Assembly: GCF_010731795.1 (NCBI RefSeq)
Contig: NZ_AP022591.1
Location: 1,798,001 to 1,862,000 of the forward strand
Reading direction: 5' to 3'
Source: Mycolicibacterium celeriflavum
Lineage (GTDB): Bacteria; Actinomycetota; Actinomycetes; Mycobacteriales; Mycobacteriaceae
DNA length: 64,000 nucleotides
Shown in pieces: positions 45,652-54,367 of the stretch. Below the pieces are notes generated by a model, which was not told the DNA's origin, made no database searches, and was given only the letters and a program-made list of their open reading frames with translations. How positions within the stretch are numbered: the first letter of the stretch is position 1; every line of letters begins with the position of its first letter. Position numbers and translations under genes: made by a program.

Positions 45652-47294
45652 CCAATGACCTTATTGACCACCTCGCGCGCCGCTTCCTGCACCTCCGCCA
45701 GGTGCTCGGGACCCTTGAACGACTCGGCGTAGATCTTGTACACGTCCTCGGTGCCCGACGGGCGCGCCGCGAACCACGCGTTCTCCGTCGTCACCTTCAG
45801 CCCGCCCAGCGGCGCGCCGTTGCCCGGTGCCGAGGTCAGCTTCGCGGTGATCGGCTCGCCCGCAAGTTCGGTGGCCGAAACCTGCTCCGCCGACAGTTTG
45901 GCCAGCCGCGCCTTCTGTTCACGGTCGGCGGGCGCATCGACGCGAGCATATGTTGGGGCGCCGTACTTTTCGGCCAGCGCGCCGTAGCGCTGCGACGGCG
46001 TCTCACCCGTCACGGCCAGAATCTCCGAGGCCAGCAACGCCAGGATGATGCCGTCCTTGTCGGTCGTCCACACCGAGCCGTCGTGCCGCAGGAACGACGC
46101 GCCCGCGCTCTCCTCACCGCCGAAACCGATTGTGCCGTCGAGTAATCCGTCGACGAACCACTTGAACCCGACCGGCACCTCGACGAGTTTGCGCCCCAGC
46201 CCGGCGACCACCCGATCGATGATCGACGAGCTGACCGCGGTCTTGCCGACCGCGGTCGACGCCGGCCACGACGGCCGGTGCGCGTAGAGGTAGTCGATCG
46301 CCACCGCCAGATAGTGGTTCGGGTTGAGCAGGCCGCCGTCGGGGGTGACGATGCCGTGCCGGTCGGAGTCCGCATCGTTTCCGGTCGCGATCTGGTAGCT
46401 GTCGGGGTTGTCGCTCATCGTCCGGAGCAGACCGGCCATCGCGTTCGGTGAGCTGCAGTCCATCCGGATCTTGCCGTCGGTGTCCAGCGTCATGAACCGC
46501 CACGTCGCGTCGACGAGCGGGTTGACCACCGTCAGTTCGAGCTTGTGGCGTTCGGCGATTGCGCCCCAGTAGTCGACGCTGGCGCCGCCCAGCGGATCCG
46601 CGCCGATGTGGATGCCCTCGGCGCTGATCGCGTGCATGTCGACGACGTTGGGCAGGTCGGCGACGTAGGCGTCGAGATAGTCGTGGCGCTGCGCGGTCTG
46701 TAGCGCGCGGCCCAGCGGCATCCGCTTGACGTCTTTGAGCCCGTCCCGCAGCAGCTCGTTGGCCCGTCGGGCGATCGCGCCGGTGGCATCGGTGTCGGCG
46801 GGTCCGCCGTGGGGCGGGTTGTACTTGAAGCCACCGTCCCGCGGAGGGTTGTGCGAAGGCGTGACGACGATCCCGTCGGCATGATCGCCGTCGCGGCCCC
46901 GGTTGAACGTCAGGATCGCGTGGCTGACCGCCGGAGTCGGCGTGTAACGGTCTGCCGAATCGATCATGGCCACAACGTCATTGGCGGCCAGCACCTCCAA
47001 CGCGGAAGCCCAGGCGGGTTCCGAGAGGGCATGGGTGTCGCGGCCGATGAACAGCGGCCCGGTGGTGCCCTGCGCGGCGCGGTACTCGACGATGGCCTGC
47101 GTGGTGGCCACGATGTGCGCCTCGTTGAACGCTGCATCGAGGCTGGACCCGCGGTGCCCGGACGTGCCGAACGCGACCTGCTGATCGACATTGTCGGGAT
47201 CGGGTTCTCGGGTGTAGTACGCGGTCACCACCTGGGCGACGTCGATGAGGTCCTCGGGCTGTGCCGGCTGACCGGCTCGGGGATTGGCCGCCAT
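45648..47294 (-). CDS. pgm: Phosphoglucomutase, alpha-D-glucose phosphate specific
   Basis: A 548-residue phosphohexomutase that interconverts glucose 1- and 6-phosphate for glycogen, trehalose and cell-wall sugars. FGTSGHRG is the substrate-entry motif, VTPSHNPP contains the phosphoserine, [10 protein letters not shown] is the magnesium site, and GGEESAG and RPSGTED bind the sugar and phosphate. Size equals E. coli Pgm (546). ATG at 47294 is preferred; the open frame upstream overlaps crcB antisense. Divergent from the crcB pair, as in M. tuberculosis (pgmA-crcB). Confidence 0.97.
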   Translation of the reverse strand: MAANPRAGQPAQPEDLIDVAQVVTAYYTREPDPDNVDQQVAFGTSGHRGSSLDAAFNEAHIVATTQAIVEYRAAQGTTGPLFIGRDTHALSEPAWASALEVLAANDVVAMIDSADRYTPTPAVSHAILTFNRGRDGDHADGIVVTPSHNPPRDGGFKYNPPHGGPADTDATGAIARRANELLRDGLKDVKRMPLGRALQTAQRHDYLDAYVADLPNVVDMHAISAEGIHIGADPLGGASVDYWGAIAERHKLELTVVNPLVDATWRFMTLDTDGKIRMDCSSPNAMAGLLRTMSDNPDSYQIATGNDADSDRHGIVTPDGGLLNPNHYLAVAIDYLYAHRPSWPASTAVGKTAVSSSIIDRVVAGLGRKLVEVPVGFKWFVDGLLDGTIGFGGEESAGASFLRHDGSVWTTDKDGIILALLASEILAVTGETPSQRYGALAEKYGAPTYARVDAPADREQKARLAKLSAEQVSATELAGEPITAKLTSAPGNGAPLGGLKVTTENAWFAARPSGTEDVYKIYAESFKGPEHLAEVQEAAREVVNKVIG

Positions 47295-47369
47295 GCAGCC
47301 GATTCTGCTCCACGCGGCCACGCGGTGTGCGTCGATACCGCCATACTTCGCCTTGTGCTTGGTCACGAC

Positions 47370-47741
47370 GTGCTTGGCTACGACGGCCGCGAACTGCTCG
47401 CGGTGTTCGTCGGCGGCGCGCTGGGCACCGCCGCCCGCGCAGCGGCGGAGACGCTCGCCGCGCCGGAACCCGGCCACTGGCCATGGGCCACGTTCGCGGT
47501 CAACATCGTCGGCGCTTTCGTGTTGGGATATGTGGCCACCCGACTGCCCGGCACGAGCTATCGCCGCCCGCTGCTGGGCACCGGGCTGTGCGGTGGGTTG
47601 ACCACCTTCTCCACGATGCAGGTCGAAATCTTGAAGATGCTCGAGCGGGAGCATTTCGGATTGGCGGTCGGCTACGCCGCGGCCAGCGTCGCCGCGGGGC
47701 TGGGCGTGGCCTGGTTGGGTTCGAGGTGGGCACGGCGATGA
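47370..47741 (+). CDS. crcB: Fluoride channel subunit CrcB/Fluc (first)
   Basis: A protein of about 123 residues with four membrane helices. [15 protein letters not shown], the pore motif [14 protein letters not shown] with the conserved Asn, and [15 protein letters not shown] with the Phe-Ser-Thr track identify a Fluc fluoride channel. GTG 47370 gives the best fit to relatives, but GTG 47355 is also possible and neither has a clear ribosome-binding site. The end overlaps the second crcB (ATGA), as expected for heterodimeric Fluc channels. Confidence 0.9.
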   Translation: MLGYDGRELLAVFVGGALGTAARAAAETLAAPEPGHWPWATFAVNIVGAFVLGYVATRLPGTSYRRPLLGTGLCGGLTTFSTMQVEILKMLEREHFGLAVGYAAASVAAGLGVAWLGSRWARR

Positions 47742-48103
47742 CGGTCGCGGTGTGGGCGGGCGTAGTGGCGCTCGGCGGCGTCGGTGCCGTGTTGCGGTTT
47801 CTCGTGGACCGCGCGGTGGCGCGCCGCCTGACCGGGGCTTTTCCGTCGGGGATCCTGGTCGTGAACGTCTCCGGCGCGCTGCTGCTCGGGCTGCTCAGCG
47901 GGCTGAGCGTCGGCCCGACGACCGCGCTTCTGGGCGGAGTCGCGTTCGTCGGCTCCTACACCACGTTCTCGACCTGGATGCTGCAGACCCTCGAGCTCGG
48001 CGCGGACCGCCGGACGGTCCTCGCGGTGGCCAATATTCTCGTGAGCCTCGCGCTGGGCCTGGCGGCGGCCGCTGTGGGCTGGTGGATCGGCGCGCAGCTG
48101 TGA
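47738..48103 (+). CDS. crcB: Fluoride channel subunit CrcB/Fluc (second)
   Basis: A 121-residue Fluc subunit with [14 protein letters not shown], the pore Asn in [14 protein letters not shown] and the Phe/Thr motif [16 protein letters not shown]. Four membrane helices. It overlaps the first subunit gene by 4 nt; in Gram-positive bacteria such pairs form antiparallel heterodimers that expel fluoride. I found no fluoride riboswitch in the gap before the first gene. Confidence 0.93.
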   Translation: MTVAVWAGVVALGGVGAVLRFLVDRAVARRLTGAFPSGILVVNVSGALLLGLLSGLSVGPTTALLGGVAFVGSYTTFSTWMLQTLELGADRRTVLAVANILVSLALGLAAAAVGWWIGAQL

Positions 48104-48120
48104 AAACGCCCACGTGACCG

Positions 48121-48139
48121 CAGGGTAAGCCTAGCCTTA
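48121..48139. promoter_or_regulatory. IdeR iron box before mbtL
   Basis: CAGGGTAAGCCTAGCCTTA agrees with the IdeR consensus TWAGGTWAGSCTWRCCTWA at 16 of 19 positions and lies about 30 bp before the mbtL start. Iron-loaded IdeR should repress this operon. Confidence 0.75.
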
Positions 48140-48168
48140 CCTGAGTCGACGTAGTACCGTCGCTGGCC

Positions 48169-48438
48169 GTGAACCCGTCTACTCCAGAAGCCGTCAGCGT
48201 TGCGCTCGCCGAGATCCTGCGCGACGACATGAACGTCGATGTTCGACGCGTCACGCGTGACTCCCGACTGATCGACGACGTCGGTCTCGACTCGGTCGCG
48301 TTCGCGGTCGGAATGGTGGCCATCGAGGATCGACTGGGGGTGGCGCTGAGTGAAGAGGACCTGCTCAGCTGCGACACCGTCGGCGATCTGGAAGCGGCCA
48401 TCCTGGCCAAAGCGGTTGCCGCACCGACAAACTCGTGA
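48169..48438 (+). CDS. mbtL: Mycobactin acyl carrier protein MbtL
   Basis: An 89-residue acyl carrier protein. The phosphopantetheine Ser is S42 in VGLDSVAFA. It carries the long acyl chain that is loaded by MbtM and desaturated by MbtN before transfer to the mycobactin lysine. GTG start; the stop overlaps the mbtM GTG (GTGA). The gene order ACP-FadD33-FadE14 with MbtK convergent is the mbt-2 locus of mycobacteria. Confidence 0.92.
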   Translation: MNPSTPEAVSVALAEILRDDMNVDVRRVTRDSRLIDDVGLDSVAFAVGMVAIEDRLGVALSEEDLLSCDTVGDLEAAILAKAVAAPTNS

Positions 48439-50015
48439 CCGAGCTGGCAGCGGCTCTCTCGGCGGCGATGTCGGGGGCGCCGACCAGCCTCTCTCTGCTC
48501 GACGCCGAAACCGGCCAGTGGGCGCAGCATCCCTGGCCAGAGGTGCACGCGCGGGCTGAGAACATCGCGGAACGGATCACCACCGACGAAGCCACGGCGG
48601 TCGGGTTGATCGGCGAACCGACCGTGGAGTTCGTCGCGGCCATCCCGGGCGTGTCCTTCGCCGGTGCCGGGTTGTCAATTCTCCCCGGGCCCATCCGGCG
48701 CGCTGACCCCGAGCAGTGGGCTCAGACCACGCTGGACCGGTTCCACTCCATCGGCGTGACGACGGTGTTCAGCCACGGCGCCGAGTTGCGGTTGTTGCGC
48801 ACGCACGCCGACTCAATCGCCGTTCACGATCTCGCCGAGGCCGGCCACCCACGCCGCTCGACGATGTTTCGCGGCCCGGACAGTGCGGACGTCGCGATCC
48901 TGCAAGGCACCGCCGGGTCGACGGGAACGCCTCGCACGGCGATGATTTCGCCGGCCGCGTCGCTGGCCAACCTGCGTGGGCTGATCGCCCGGGTCAACGT
49001 CGACGACCGATGCCGTCTGCACAGTTGGTTGCCGATCTACCACGACATGGGGCTGGCGTTCCTCCTGACGGCAACGCTGGGTCAGGCGGACCTGTGGCAG
49101 GCGCCCACCTCCGCCTTCGCCGCGTCACCGTTCAACTGGCTCCAATGGCTCACCGAGAGTCGAGCCACGATGACCGCTGCTCCGAACATGGCCTTCAACC
49201 TGATCGGTAAGTACGCGGGCAGCCTCAAGGGTTTCGATCTCAGCAACCTCGGCTTCACGCTCAACGGTGGCGAGCCTGTCGACTGCGTCGGCTATCAGCG
49301 CTTCGCCGACGAGATGACCCGGTTCGGGTTCAATCCGTCTTCTTTGGCGCCGTCGTACGGTCTGGCCGAATCCACCTGTGCGGTCAGCATTCCCGAGCCG
49401 TTCTCTGGACTGCGAGTCGATGACGTCACGGTCAGCACCGAGGCGGGTGAGTCCACTCGTCGCTTCGCGGTGCTCGGTCACGCGATTCCCGGCATGGAAA
49501 TCCGCATCAACACCGACGCGACGCACACCACCGAGGTGACCGGCCGCGAGGTCGGTGAGATCGAGGTTCGTGGCACGTCGCTGATGACGGGGTACGTCGG
49601 TGAAGCCCCGCTCGACCGGCACGCGTGGCTACCGACCGGCGATCTCGGCTACCTCACCGACGACGGGCTGGTCGTCTGCGGCCGCGCCAAGGAGCTCATC
49701 ACGGTCGCGGGACGCAACGTGTTCCCCACCGAGATCGAGCGCATCGCCGGCGAGATCGACGGGGTCCGTGATGGTTGCGTCGTGGCCGTGGGCACCGGTG
49801 AGACATCGGCGCGGCCCGGTCTGGTGATCGCCGCGGAGTTCAAGGGTGACGACGAGCCCGCCGCACGCAGCGCGGTCGTGGCGCGGGTCGCGTCGCACTG
49901 CGGCGTGGTTCCCGCCGACGTGGTGTTCCTCAAACCCGGTTCACTGCCCCGCACCTCGTCGGGCAAGCTGCGCCGGCTCGAAGTCAAACGCACGCTGGAG
50001 GGAGCAAGCCGATGA
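48435..50015 (+). CDS. mbtM: Mycobactin fatty acyl-AMP ligase MbtM (FadD33)
   Basis: A 526-residue FAAL-type enzyme. The P-loop is [14 protein letters not shown], with Arg in place of the usual Lys; [11 protein letters not shown] is the FAAL-typical segment; [23 protein letters not shown] and the C-terminal [11 protein letters not shown]ys are present. It activates a fatty acid as acyl-AMP and loads MbtL. Overlaps mbtL and mbtN by 4 nt each; iron-regulated through the upstream IdeR box. Confidence 0.93.
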   Translation: MTELAAALSAAMSGAPTSLSLLDAETGQWAQHPWPEVHARAENIAERITTDEATAVGLIGEPTVEFVAAIPGVSFAGAGLSILPGPIRRADPEQWAQTTLDRFHSIGVTTVFSHGAELRLLRTHADSIAVHDLAEAGHPRRSTMFRGPDSADVAILQGTAGSTGTPRTAMISPAASLANLRGLIARVNVDDRCRLHSWLPIYHDMGLAFLLTATLGQADLWQAPTSAFAASPFNWLQWLTESRATMTAAPNMAFNLIGKYAGSLKGFDLSNLGFTLNGGEPVDCVGYQRFADEMTRFGFNPSSLAPSYGLAESTCAVSIPEPFSGLRVDDVTVSTEAGESTRRFAVLGHAIPGMEIRINTDATHTTEVTGREVGEIEVRGTSLMTGYVGEAPLDRHAWLPTGDLGYLTDDGLVVCGRAKELITVAGRNVFPTEIERIAGEIDGVRDGCVVAVGTGETSARPGLVIAAEFKGDDEPAARSAVVARVASHCGVVPADVVFLKPGSLPRTSSGKLRRLEVKRTLEGASR

Positions 50016-51187
50016 CGGCCACCGCCGAAGCGCCCGGCGCACCGCCGGCCGAGGACTATCGCGAGCTGCTCGAGCGGGTCTTCGACGACCGGGTCACCGC
50101 ATGGACGGCGGAAGCCGAAGAGACGGAACGCTTTCCGCGCAAGCTCATCGAATACCTCGGCGAGTCCGGGGTGTTTTCCGCCAAGTGGCCGCCGGGTCAG
50201 CAGCAGTCCGACGTCGCGAAGGTCATCGAACTGGCCAGAAGGCTGGGCCTGTTGGGCTCGGCCGGTATCGGCGTCGGGGTGGGCCTGCACGACTCGGCGA
50301 TCGCGATCCTGCGCCGCTTCGGCAAGTCCGACTACCTGAAGGACATCGCCGAGCAGGCCATTCGCGGCGAGGCGGTGCTGTGCATCGGCGCCTCCGAGCA
50401 GTCCGGCGGATCCGACCTGCAGATCGTCGGCACCGAAGTGCGCTCGGTGCGTGGCGGTTTCGAGGTCAAGGGCATCAAGAAGTTCGTCTCGCTGTCCCCC
50501 ATCGCCGACCACGTCGTGTGCGTGGCACGCAGCGTCGATCACGACCCGGACAGCAAGCACGGCAGCGTGGTCGTAATCGCAGTTCCCGTGGCGCAGTGCG
50601 AGGTTCAAACCCCGTACCGCAAAGTCGGCGCCGGCCCACTCGATACCGCAGCGGTGCACATCGACACCTGGGTGCCGGCCGACGCCCTGGTGGCCCGCGC
50701 GGGGATCGGGCTGGCCGCGATCTCCTGGGGTCTCGCGCAGGAGCGGATGTCGGTGGCCGGCCTGATCTCGACCTCCGCCCAGCGCGTCATCGGAATCACG
50801 TTGGCGCGCATGATGGCTCGGCGGCAGTTCGGCCACTCGCTGTACGAACACCAGGCCCTCCGGATGCGGATGGCCGACCTGCAGGCGCGCGTCGACATGC
50901 TGCGCTACGCCCTCGACGGAATCGCCGCGACCGGCAAGCTGGACCTGCGCACCGCCGCCGCCATGAAGGTCAACGCCGCCCGCCTCGGCGAAGAAGTGAT
51001 GAACGAGTGCATGCACATCTTCGGCGGCTCCGGCTATCTCGTCGACGAAACCCCGTTGGGCAGATGGTGGCGCGACATGAAACTGGCCCGCGTCGGCGGC
51101 GGCACTGACGAGGTGCTGTGGGAGTTGGTGGCCGCCGGCATGAAGCCCGATCATGAGGGCTACGCCGAATTCAACCAACTACCCTAA
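50012..51187 (+). CDS. mbtN: Mycobactin acyl-ACP dehydrogenase MbtN (FadE14)
   Basis: A 391-residue acyl-CoA-dehydrogenase-like flavoprotein that introduces the double bond in the mycobactin acyl chain while bound to MbtL. It has [16 protein letters not shown], the [10 protein letters not shown] strand and [20 protein letters not shown]; the final region reads [12 protein letters not shown] with Gly where classical enzymes have the catalytic Glu, as expected for this acyl-ACP group. ATGA overlap with mbtM. Confidence 0.93.
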   Translation: MTATAEAPGAPPAEDYRELLERVFDDRVTAWTAEAEETERFPRKLIEYLGESGVFSAKWPPGQQQSDVAKVIELARRLGLLGSAGIGVGVGLHDSAIAILRRFGKSDYLKDIAEQAIRGEAVLCIGASEQSGGSDLQIVGTEVRSVRGGFEVKGIKKFVSLSPIADHVVCVARSVDHDPDSKHGSVVVIAVPVAQCEVQTPYRKVGAGPLDTAAVHIDTWVPADALVARAGIGLAAISWGLAQERMSVAGLISTSAQRVIGITLARMMARRQFGHSLYEHQALRMRMADLQARVDMLRYALDGIAATGKLDLRTAAAMKVNAARLGEEVMNECMHIFGGSGYLVDETPLGRWWRDMKLARVGGGTDEVLWELVAAGMKPDHEGYAEFNQLP

Positions 51188-51192
51188 CCTGC

Positions 51193-51244
51193 GCGCGAAG
51201 ACGGAAACTGCCCAACTTTCAAGGCATTTCGGGAAACTTCGCGC
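51193..51244. terminator. Inverted repeat between convergent mbtN and mbtK
   Basis: GCGCGAAG at 51193-51200 and CTTCGCGC at 51237-51244 are perfect 8-bp arms with a 36-base loop in the 66-bp convergent gap. It may act as a weak bidirectional terminator. No T-tract. Confidence 0.3.
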
Positions 51245-51253
51245 CTTCTCGCG

Positions 51254-51865
51254 CTAAGAACTGCGCGGCAGCGCGTACAGCGCCATGCGCCGGTTCGACA
51301 TGTCGTGTTCGCCGAGGAACTCGCAGCCGGCGTACTCGCACACATCACGGGCGCCCTTGTTCCGGTGGTCGGGATCGAACATGATGCGCCGGCACTGCGG
51401 ATCGAGCTCGAAGATGTTGGCGGTCAACCGCGGTAACAGGATCGGCGCGATGCCGCGGTTGACGAACCGCATCTCCGCGATCGCCGCGTGCAGCCCGATG
51501 TCGTGCGCGTCGGCGGCATAGCGCGGCGCGATCGAATCCTTGGCGGCGCGGTACAGCTCGATGTAGACGAACGGCTGGCCGCGGAAGCTGCCGATCATCG
51601 GCCTGGAGTACTCGCCGGCCAGCTGTGCGCTCAAATACCGGTGCCAACGCTCGGGCGGCCAGTCGTACTCCCACGCCTCCACCAGATGTGGGCGGTTCAT
51701 CCACTCCGAGACCATCTCCGCGTCCGCGTCCGCATCGGCGAGCCTGATGAAGTAGGGCTCGGCGAGGGTCGGTGTCGGCGGCGCCGCAACCTCACGGACC
51801 GCGTCGGAAATGTCGGTCAGTTCCCGCGGAAGTACAGGCGAGGGTGCGTCGTCAATCTCGGTCAT
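51254..51865 (-). CDS. mbtK: Mycobactin lysine N6-acyltransferase MbtK
   Basis: A 203-residue GNAT-fold acyltransferase that moves the acyl chain from MbtL to the lysine epsilon-amino group of mycobactin. [36 protein letters not shown] and the C-terminal [11 protein letters not shown] and [17 protein letters not shown] segments are almost the same as in M. tuberculosis Rv1347c. Transcribed toward mbtN from its own IdeR-controlled promoter. Confidence 0.95.
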   Translation of the reverse strand: MTEIDDAPSPVLPRELTDISDAVREVAAPPTPTLAEPYFIRLADADADAEMVSEWMNRPHLVEAWEYDWPPERWHRYLSAQLAGEYSRPMIGSFRGQPFVYIELYRAAKDSIAPRYAADAHDIGLHAAIAEMRFVNRGIAPILLPRLTANIFELDPQCRRIMFDPDHRNKGARDVCEYAGCEFLGEHDMSNRRMALYALPRSS

Positions 51866-51890
51866 CGCCCGTCGAGCTTACCGGACCGAG

Positions 51891-51909
51891 TAAGGCAAGA
51901 CTTACCTTC
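51891..51909. promoter_or_regulatory. IdeR iron box before mbtK
   Basis: Read on the minus strand, GAAGGTAAGTCTTGCCTTA fits the IdeR consensus at 17 of 19 positions and lies 26 bp before the mbtK ATG, over the expected promoter. Iron limitation should derepress mbtK together with mbtL-N. Confidence 0.8.
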
Positions 51910-51931
51910 CACATGGGGTTGTCGGCGGCCG

Positions 51932-52627
51932 TCACCCGAACAAGTCGTCGAGGGCCTTCTGTTCGAGCTCGGTCCAGCGGTGCACCTGCCGGCGGACCTC
52001 GGAGACGGCGTCCTCGTCGAGGTGCTCGGCCGCCTCCGGCGTGATACGGCAGATATCCATCGGTCCGCCGACGCTGGGCGAGGACGCGTCGAGGGCGTCG
52101 AGCACCCGTAACGCGGCCACCACGCCGTAGTTGACATCGCGGTCGGCCATGCCGAAGTGCGCCAGCAGCGCATGGGCCTGCTGGGCCATCGGAGAGCCGC
52201 TGCCCACGGCGTGGAAGCCGAGCTCTTCGTAGTGCCCGATCAAACCGTGCGGATCGATGTCGATGATGAACGGCTCGCCGCCCGCGTAGCCCGCCGCGAG
52301 GACGTAGGTCGCCGGAGTGGCGCCGGGTTTACCCGCCGGCACGTCGGCGATGAAGTTCTTGTAGTGGTGCTCGAGCACGGGCAGGACCCGGCCTTGGAGG
52401 GCACGGCCGACGTCGGGCGCTTCCATGATCGCGTCCGGTTCGTTGTCGAAGATCTGCTCGAGGTCGTAGAGCACGGCGCGTGATCCGCTACCGCCCCACG
52501 CGGCGCGTTCGCCGAGCGGATGCAGCTTCTGGGCCGGATAGCTCAGGCCCCGCTCGGGGTCGGTGATCTGCGAGTCGGAGGCCATCACCAGCCCGTCTGC
52601 GCAGCGCAGCGCGAGAACGACGGTCAT
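51932..52627 (-). CDS. Proteasome-fold (Ntn) hydrolase
   Basis: A 231-residue protein of the proteasome beta-like superfamily, shorter relatives of which include Anbu and HslV. It begins MTVVLALR; after Met removal the Thr nucleophile is residue 1, and the partner residues Asp17 (MASDSQ) and Lys33 (PAQKL) fall at exactly the proteasome positions. No separate propeptide is seen. Mycobacteria also have a conventional prcBA proteasome, so this is an additional protease or peptidase of unknown substrate. It follows the mbtK promoter region but is a separate transcript. Confidence 0.88.
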   Translation of the reverse strand: MTVVLALRCADGLVMASDSQITDPERGLSYPAQKLHPLGERAAWGGSGSRAVLYDLEQIFDNEPDAIMEAPDVGRALQGRVLPVLEHHYKNFIADVPAGKPGATPATYVLAAGYAGGEPFIIDIDPHGLIGHYEELGFHAVGSGSPMAQQAHALLAHFGMADRDVNYGVVAALRVLDALDASSPSVGGPMDICRITPEAAEHLDEDAVSEVRRQVHRWTELEQKALDDLFG

Positions 52628-52659
52628 CGCGACATTTTCGGACGCATGGTCCGATCGTC

Positions 52660-53025
52660 TCACGCTGCCCGAGACAGCAGGGTGCGCAGGACGGCGGCTT
52701 GGCTTTCCTCGACGTTGCGAGTGGCGGTCACCAGCACCACCGGTCCTTCGCGGAGCAGCGCGCGCAGCTCGGCCAGCGCCGCAGCGCCCTCCTCGGTGTC
52801 CAGTTCGGCGGCGTAGCGGGCGGCGAACTCCTCGAACCTTTCCGGCTGATGCGAATACCAGCGCCGCAGTTCGGTCGACGGGGCGACCGCCGGCAGCCAT
52901 CGGCCGATCCGCGCATCGTCTTTGCGAAATCCCCGCGGCCACAACCGGTCCACGAGCACCCGGGTGCCTTCACCGCTGGGCTCGTCGTAGACCCGCGCGA
53001 TCTCGATGCTTGGGTGTCCACCCAT
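52660..53025 (-). CDS. DUF488 family protein
   Basis: A 121-residue DUF488 protein with RVLVDRLWPRGFRKDDARI, RRWYSHQPERFEEFAARY and the strand GPVVLVTATRN, all typical of this family (M. tuberculosis Rv3073c). The function is not known; some relatives sit beside haem or nitrate genes. Divergent from the 64-residue gene at 53045, only 19 bp away. Confidence 0.9.
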   Translation of the reverse strand: MGGHPSIEIARVYDEPSGEGTRVLVDRLWPRGFRKDDARIGRWLPAVAPSTELRRWYSHQPERFEEFAARYAAELDTEEGAAALAELRALLREGPVVLVTATRNVEESQAAVLRTLLSRAA

Positions 53026-53044
53026 ACGGTGGGATGGTAGGGCC

Positions 53045-53239
53045 ATGCCGGTGGACCGAATTGCGGATTTGCAGCGTTGGCAGGACTCCGGGGCCATCTG
53101 GGAGGTGCGCGCCCGGCGGGGAAACAGCGTGACGGTCGCACTGCTGCGCTGCGACGGTGGCGAAGAGGTCGACGTCTTCACCTCCGATGACCCCCGCCTG
53201 CTCGACTTCATCGGCCAGCGCCGCAGCAGCGAGGACTGA
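53045..53239 (+). CDS. Small conserved hypothetical protein
   Basis: A 64-residue soluble protein that I do not recognise as a named family: MPVDRIADLQRWQDSGAIW, a strand-rich centre SVTVALLRCDGGEEVDVFTSDD, and an LLDFIGQR end. It is preferred from ATG 53045 (spacer GGTAGGGCC before it). It ends 2 bp before the convergent TetR gene stop. Codon use is like its neighbours. Confidence 0.7.
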   Translation: MPVDRIADLQRWQDSGAIWEVRARRGNSVTVALLRCDGGEEVDVFTSDDPRLLDFIGQRRSSED

Positions 53240-53241
53240 AC

Positions 53242-53781
53242 TCATGAGAGGCGCTCGGCGGCGCGCAGGAGATCGGCGAAGGCGGTGATTGCGGCGTCGA
53301 TGCCCTCGAGATCTTCGGTCGCGACCAAGTCCAGCAGCAGGCCGCGTACGACGGCCAGGCCGAGGCGCTTCATTGCGGGCTCGGCGTGCGGCTGCTCTGA
53401 GAGCCAGTCGTCGACCGCACCCGGCAGCATCCGGGCGAACGGTAGCTCGCCCTGCACACCGCGGGCATAGCACTCGAAGAAGAGCCGCTCGAACGAGCGC
53501 AGGTCCGGCCTCCGCAGGTTCGCCCACATCGCCTTGATCGCATCAGCGGGAGCCGCCGGCAGCTCCCGCATCAGCTCCCGCTGGCGGCGCTCGACCTCAC
53601 CGACGATCGCCACAAGCAGATCGTCACGCGAGCCGAAATGGTGCAGCAGCATGCGGTGGCTGGTGCCGACCGCTGCGGCGAGATCGCGAAGCGACCGACC
53701 GCCGATTCCATGGGCCGCAACCTCGGACACCAGCGCGTCGAGTAGTTCCCGTCGACGCTCGAGGTCAGCAGGCCGGGCCAT
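53242..53781 (-). CDS. TetR-family transcriptional regulator
   Basis: A 179-residue TetR protein: helix-turn-helix at residues ~25-60 (GRSLRDLAAAVGTSHRMLLHHFGSRDDLL) and a short ligand domain. Its start lies 17 nt inside the end of the SRPBCC gene, so both form one operon. The near-perfect palindrome at 54209-54228 at the head of this operon is its likely autoregulatory target. Confidence 0.92.
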   Translation of the reverse strand: MARPADLERRRELLDALVSEVAAHGIGGRSLRDLAAAVGTSHRMLLHHFGSRDDLLVAIVGEVERRQRELMRELPAAPADAIKAMWANLRRPDLRSFERLFFECYARGVQGELPFARMLPGAVDDWLSEQPHAEPAMKRLGLAVVRGLLLDLVATEDLEGIDAAITAFADLLRAAERLS

Positions 53782-54211
53782 CGAGCCGATACAGGTGCTC
53801 GCAGTGCGCCTTGAGGCCCGCGCCCTCGAGGTCGAGGTAGCGCCTCGTCATCGAGCGCATCAACAGCCCGACCAACGCCCCGATCGGCCCGCGTTGTTCG
53901 AGCCGTTGTTCGACACGGGTACCGGCACCCGAATCGGGAATCACCTCGTGGCGTGCCACGGTCAGCCCGCCGGGTGAGCGTTGCACCCACGTCCACGAGG
54001 CGCCGGGCGAAACCTCGGTTACCGCCCAGACCAGCTTCGGCATACGCGGTTGTTTGATCTCGAACCGGTTGCCCACGAGCAACTTTGGACTGTCAAGCGC
54101 CACCAGTCGGGTCACTGAGGCGGTCCACTCCGGCCAGCGCTCGACGTCACTGAACACCTTCCAGACGACGTCGGCCGGCGCGTCGATCGCAACCGTGGCA
54201 TCGGTAATCAT
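53765..54211 (-). CDS. SRPBCC (polyketide cyclase/START-like) protein
   Basis: A 148-residue SRPBCC-fold protein: ATVAIDAPADVVWKVFSDVERWPEWTASV is the standard N-terminal strand and helix. Such proteins bind hydrophobic ligands. I choose ATG 54211, which lies inside a palindrome; the transcript may be leaderless, since no ribosome-binding site precedes it and the palindrome occupies the leader. Regulated with its partner TetR gene. Confidence 0.88.
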   Translation of the reverse strand: MITDATVAIDAPADVVWKVFSDVERWPEWTASVTRLVALDSPKLLVGNRFEIKQPRMPKLVWAVTEVSPGASWTWVQRSPGGLTVARHEVIPDSGAGTRVEQRLEQRGPIGALVGLLMRSMTRRYLDLEGAGLKAHCEHLYRLDGPAC

Positions 54212-54228
54212 GTACCAAATGGTACATG
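54209..54228. promoter_or_regulatory. 20-bp palindromic operator over a start codon
   Basis: CATGTACCAAATGGTACATG is symmetric at 18 of 20 positions; only the two central bases fail. The CAT at its left end is the reverse complement of the SRPBCC start codon. Binding by the co-encoded TetR would block both transcription start and, if leaderless, the ribosome site. Confidence 0.65.
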
Positions 54229-54367
54229 CCAATGGACGCGGTGAGGGCAATTTGACGGCATTGAAGAAACCCTTGCCGGAGCAGCAACCACCTGGCTACG
54301 GTACCCGCAAAGGAGTTGCGGTCAACCGATCCGCACTCCGCGCGGTATTCGCGGAAGGACTCCCGCC

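Noticed and set aside
47295..47369. A possible fluoride riboswitch before the crcB pair
   Set aside because: The 75-bp gap does not show the conserved crcB-motif stems by eye, and the divergent pgm start leaves little room.
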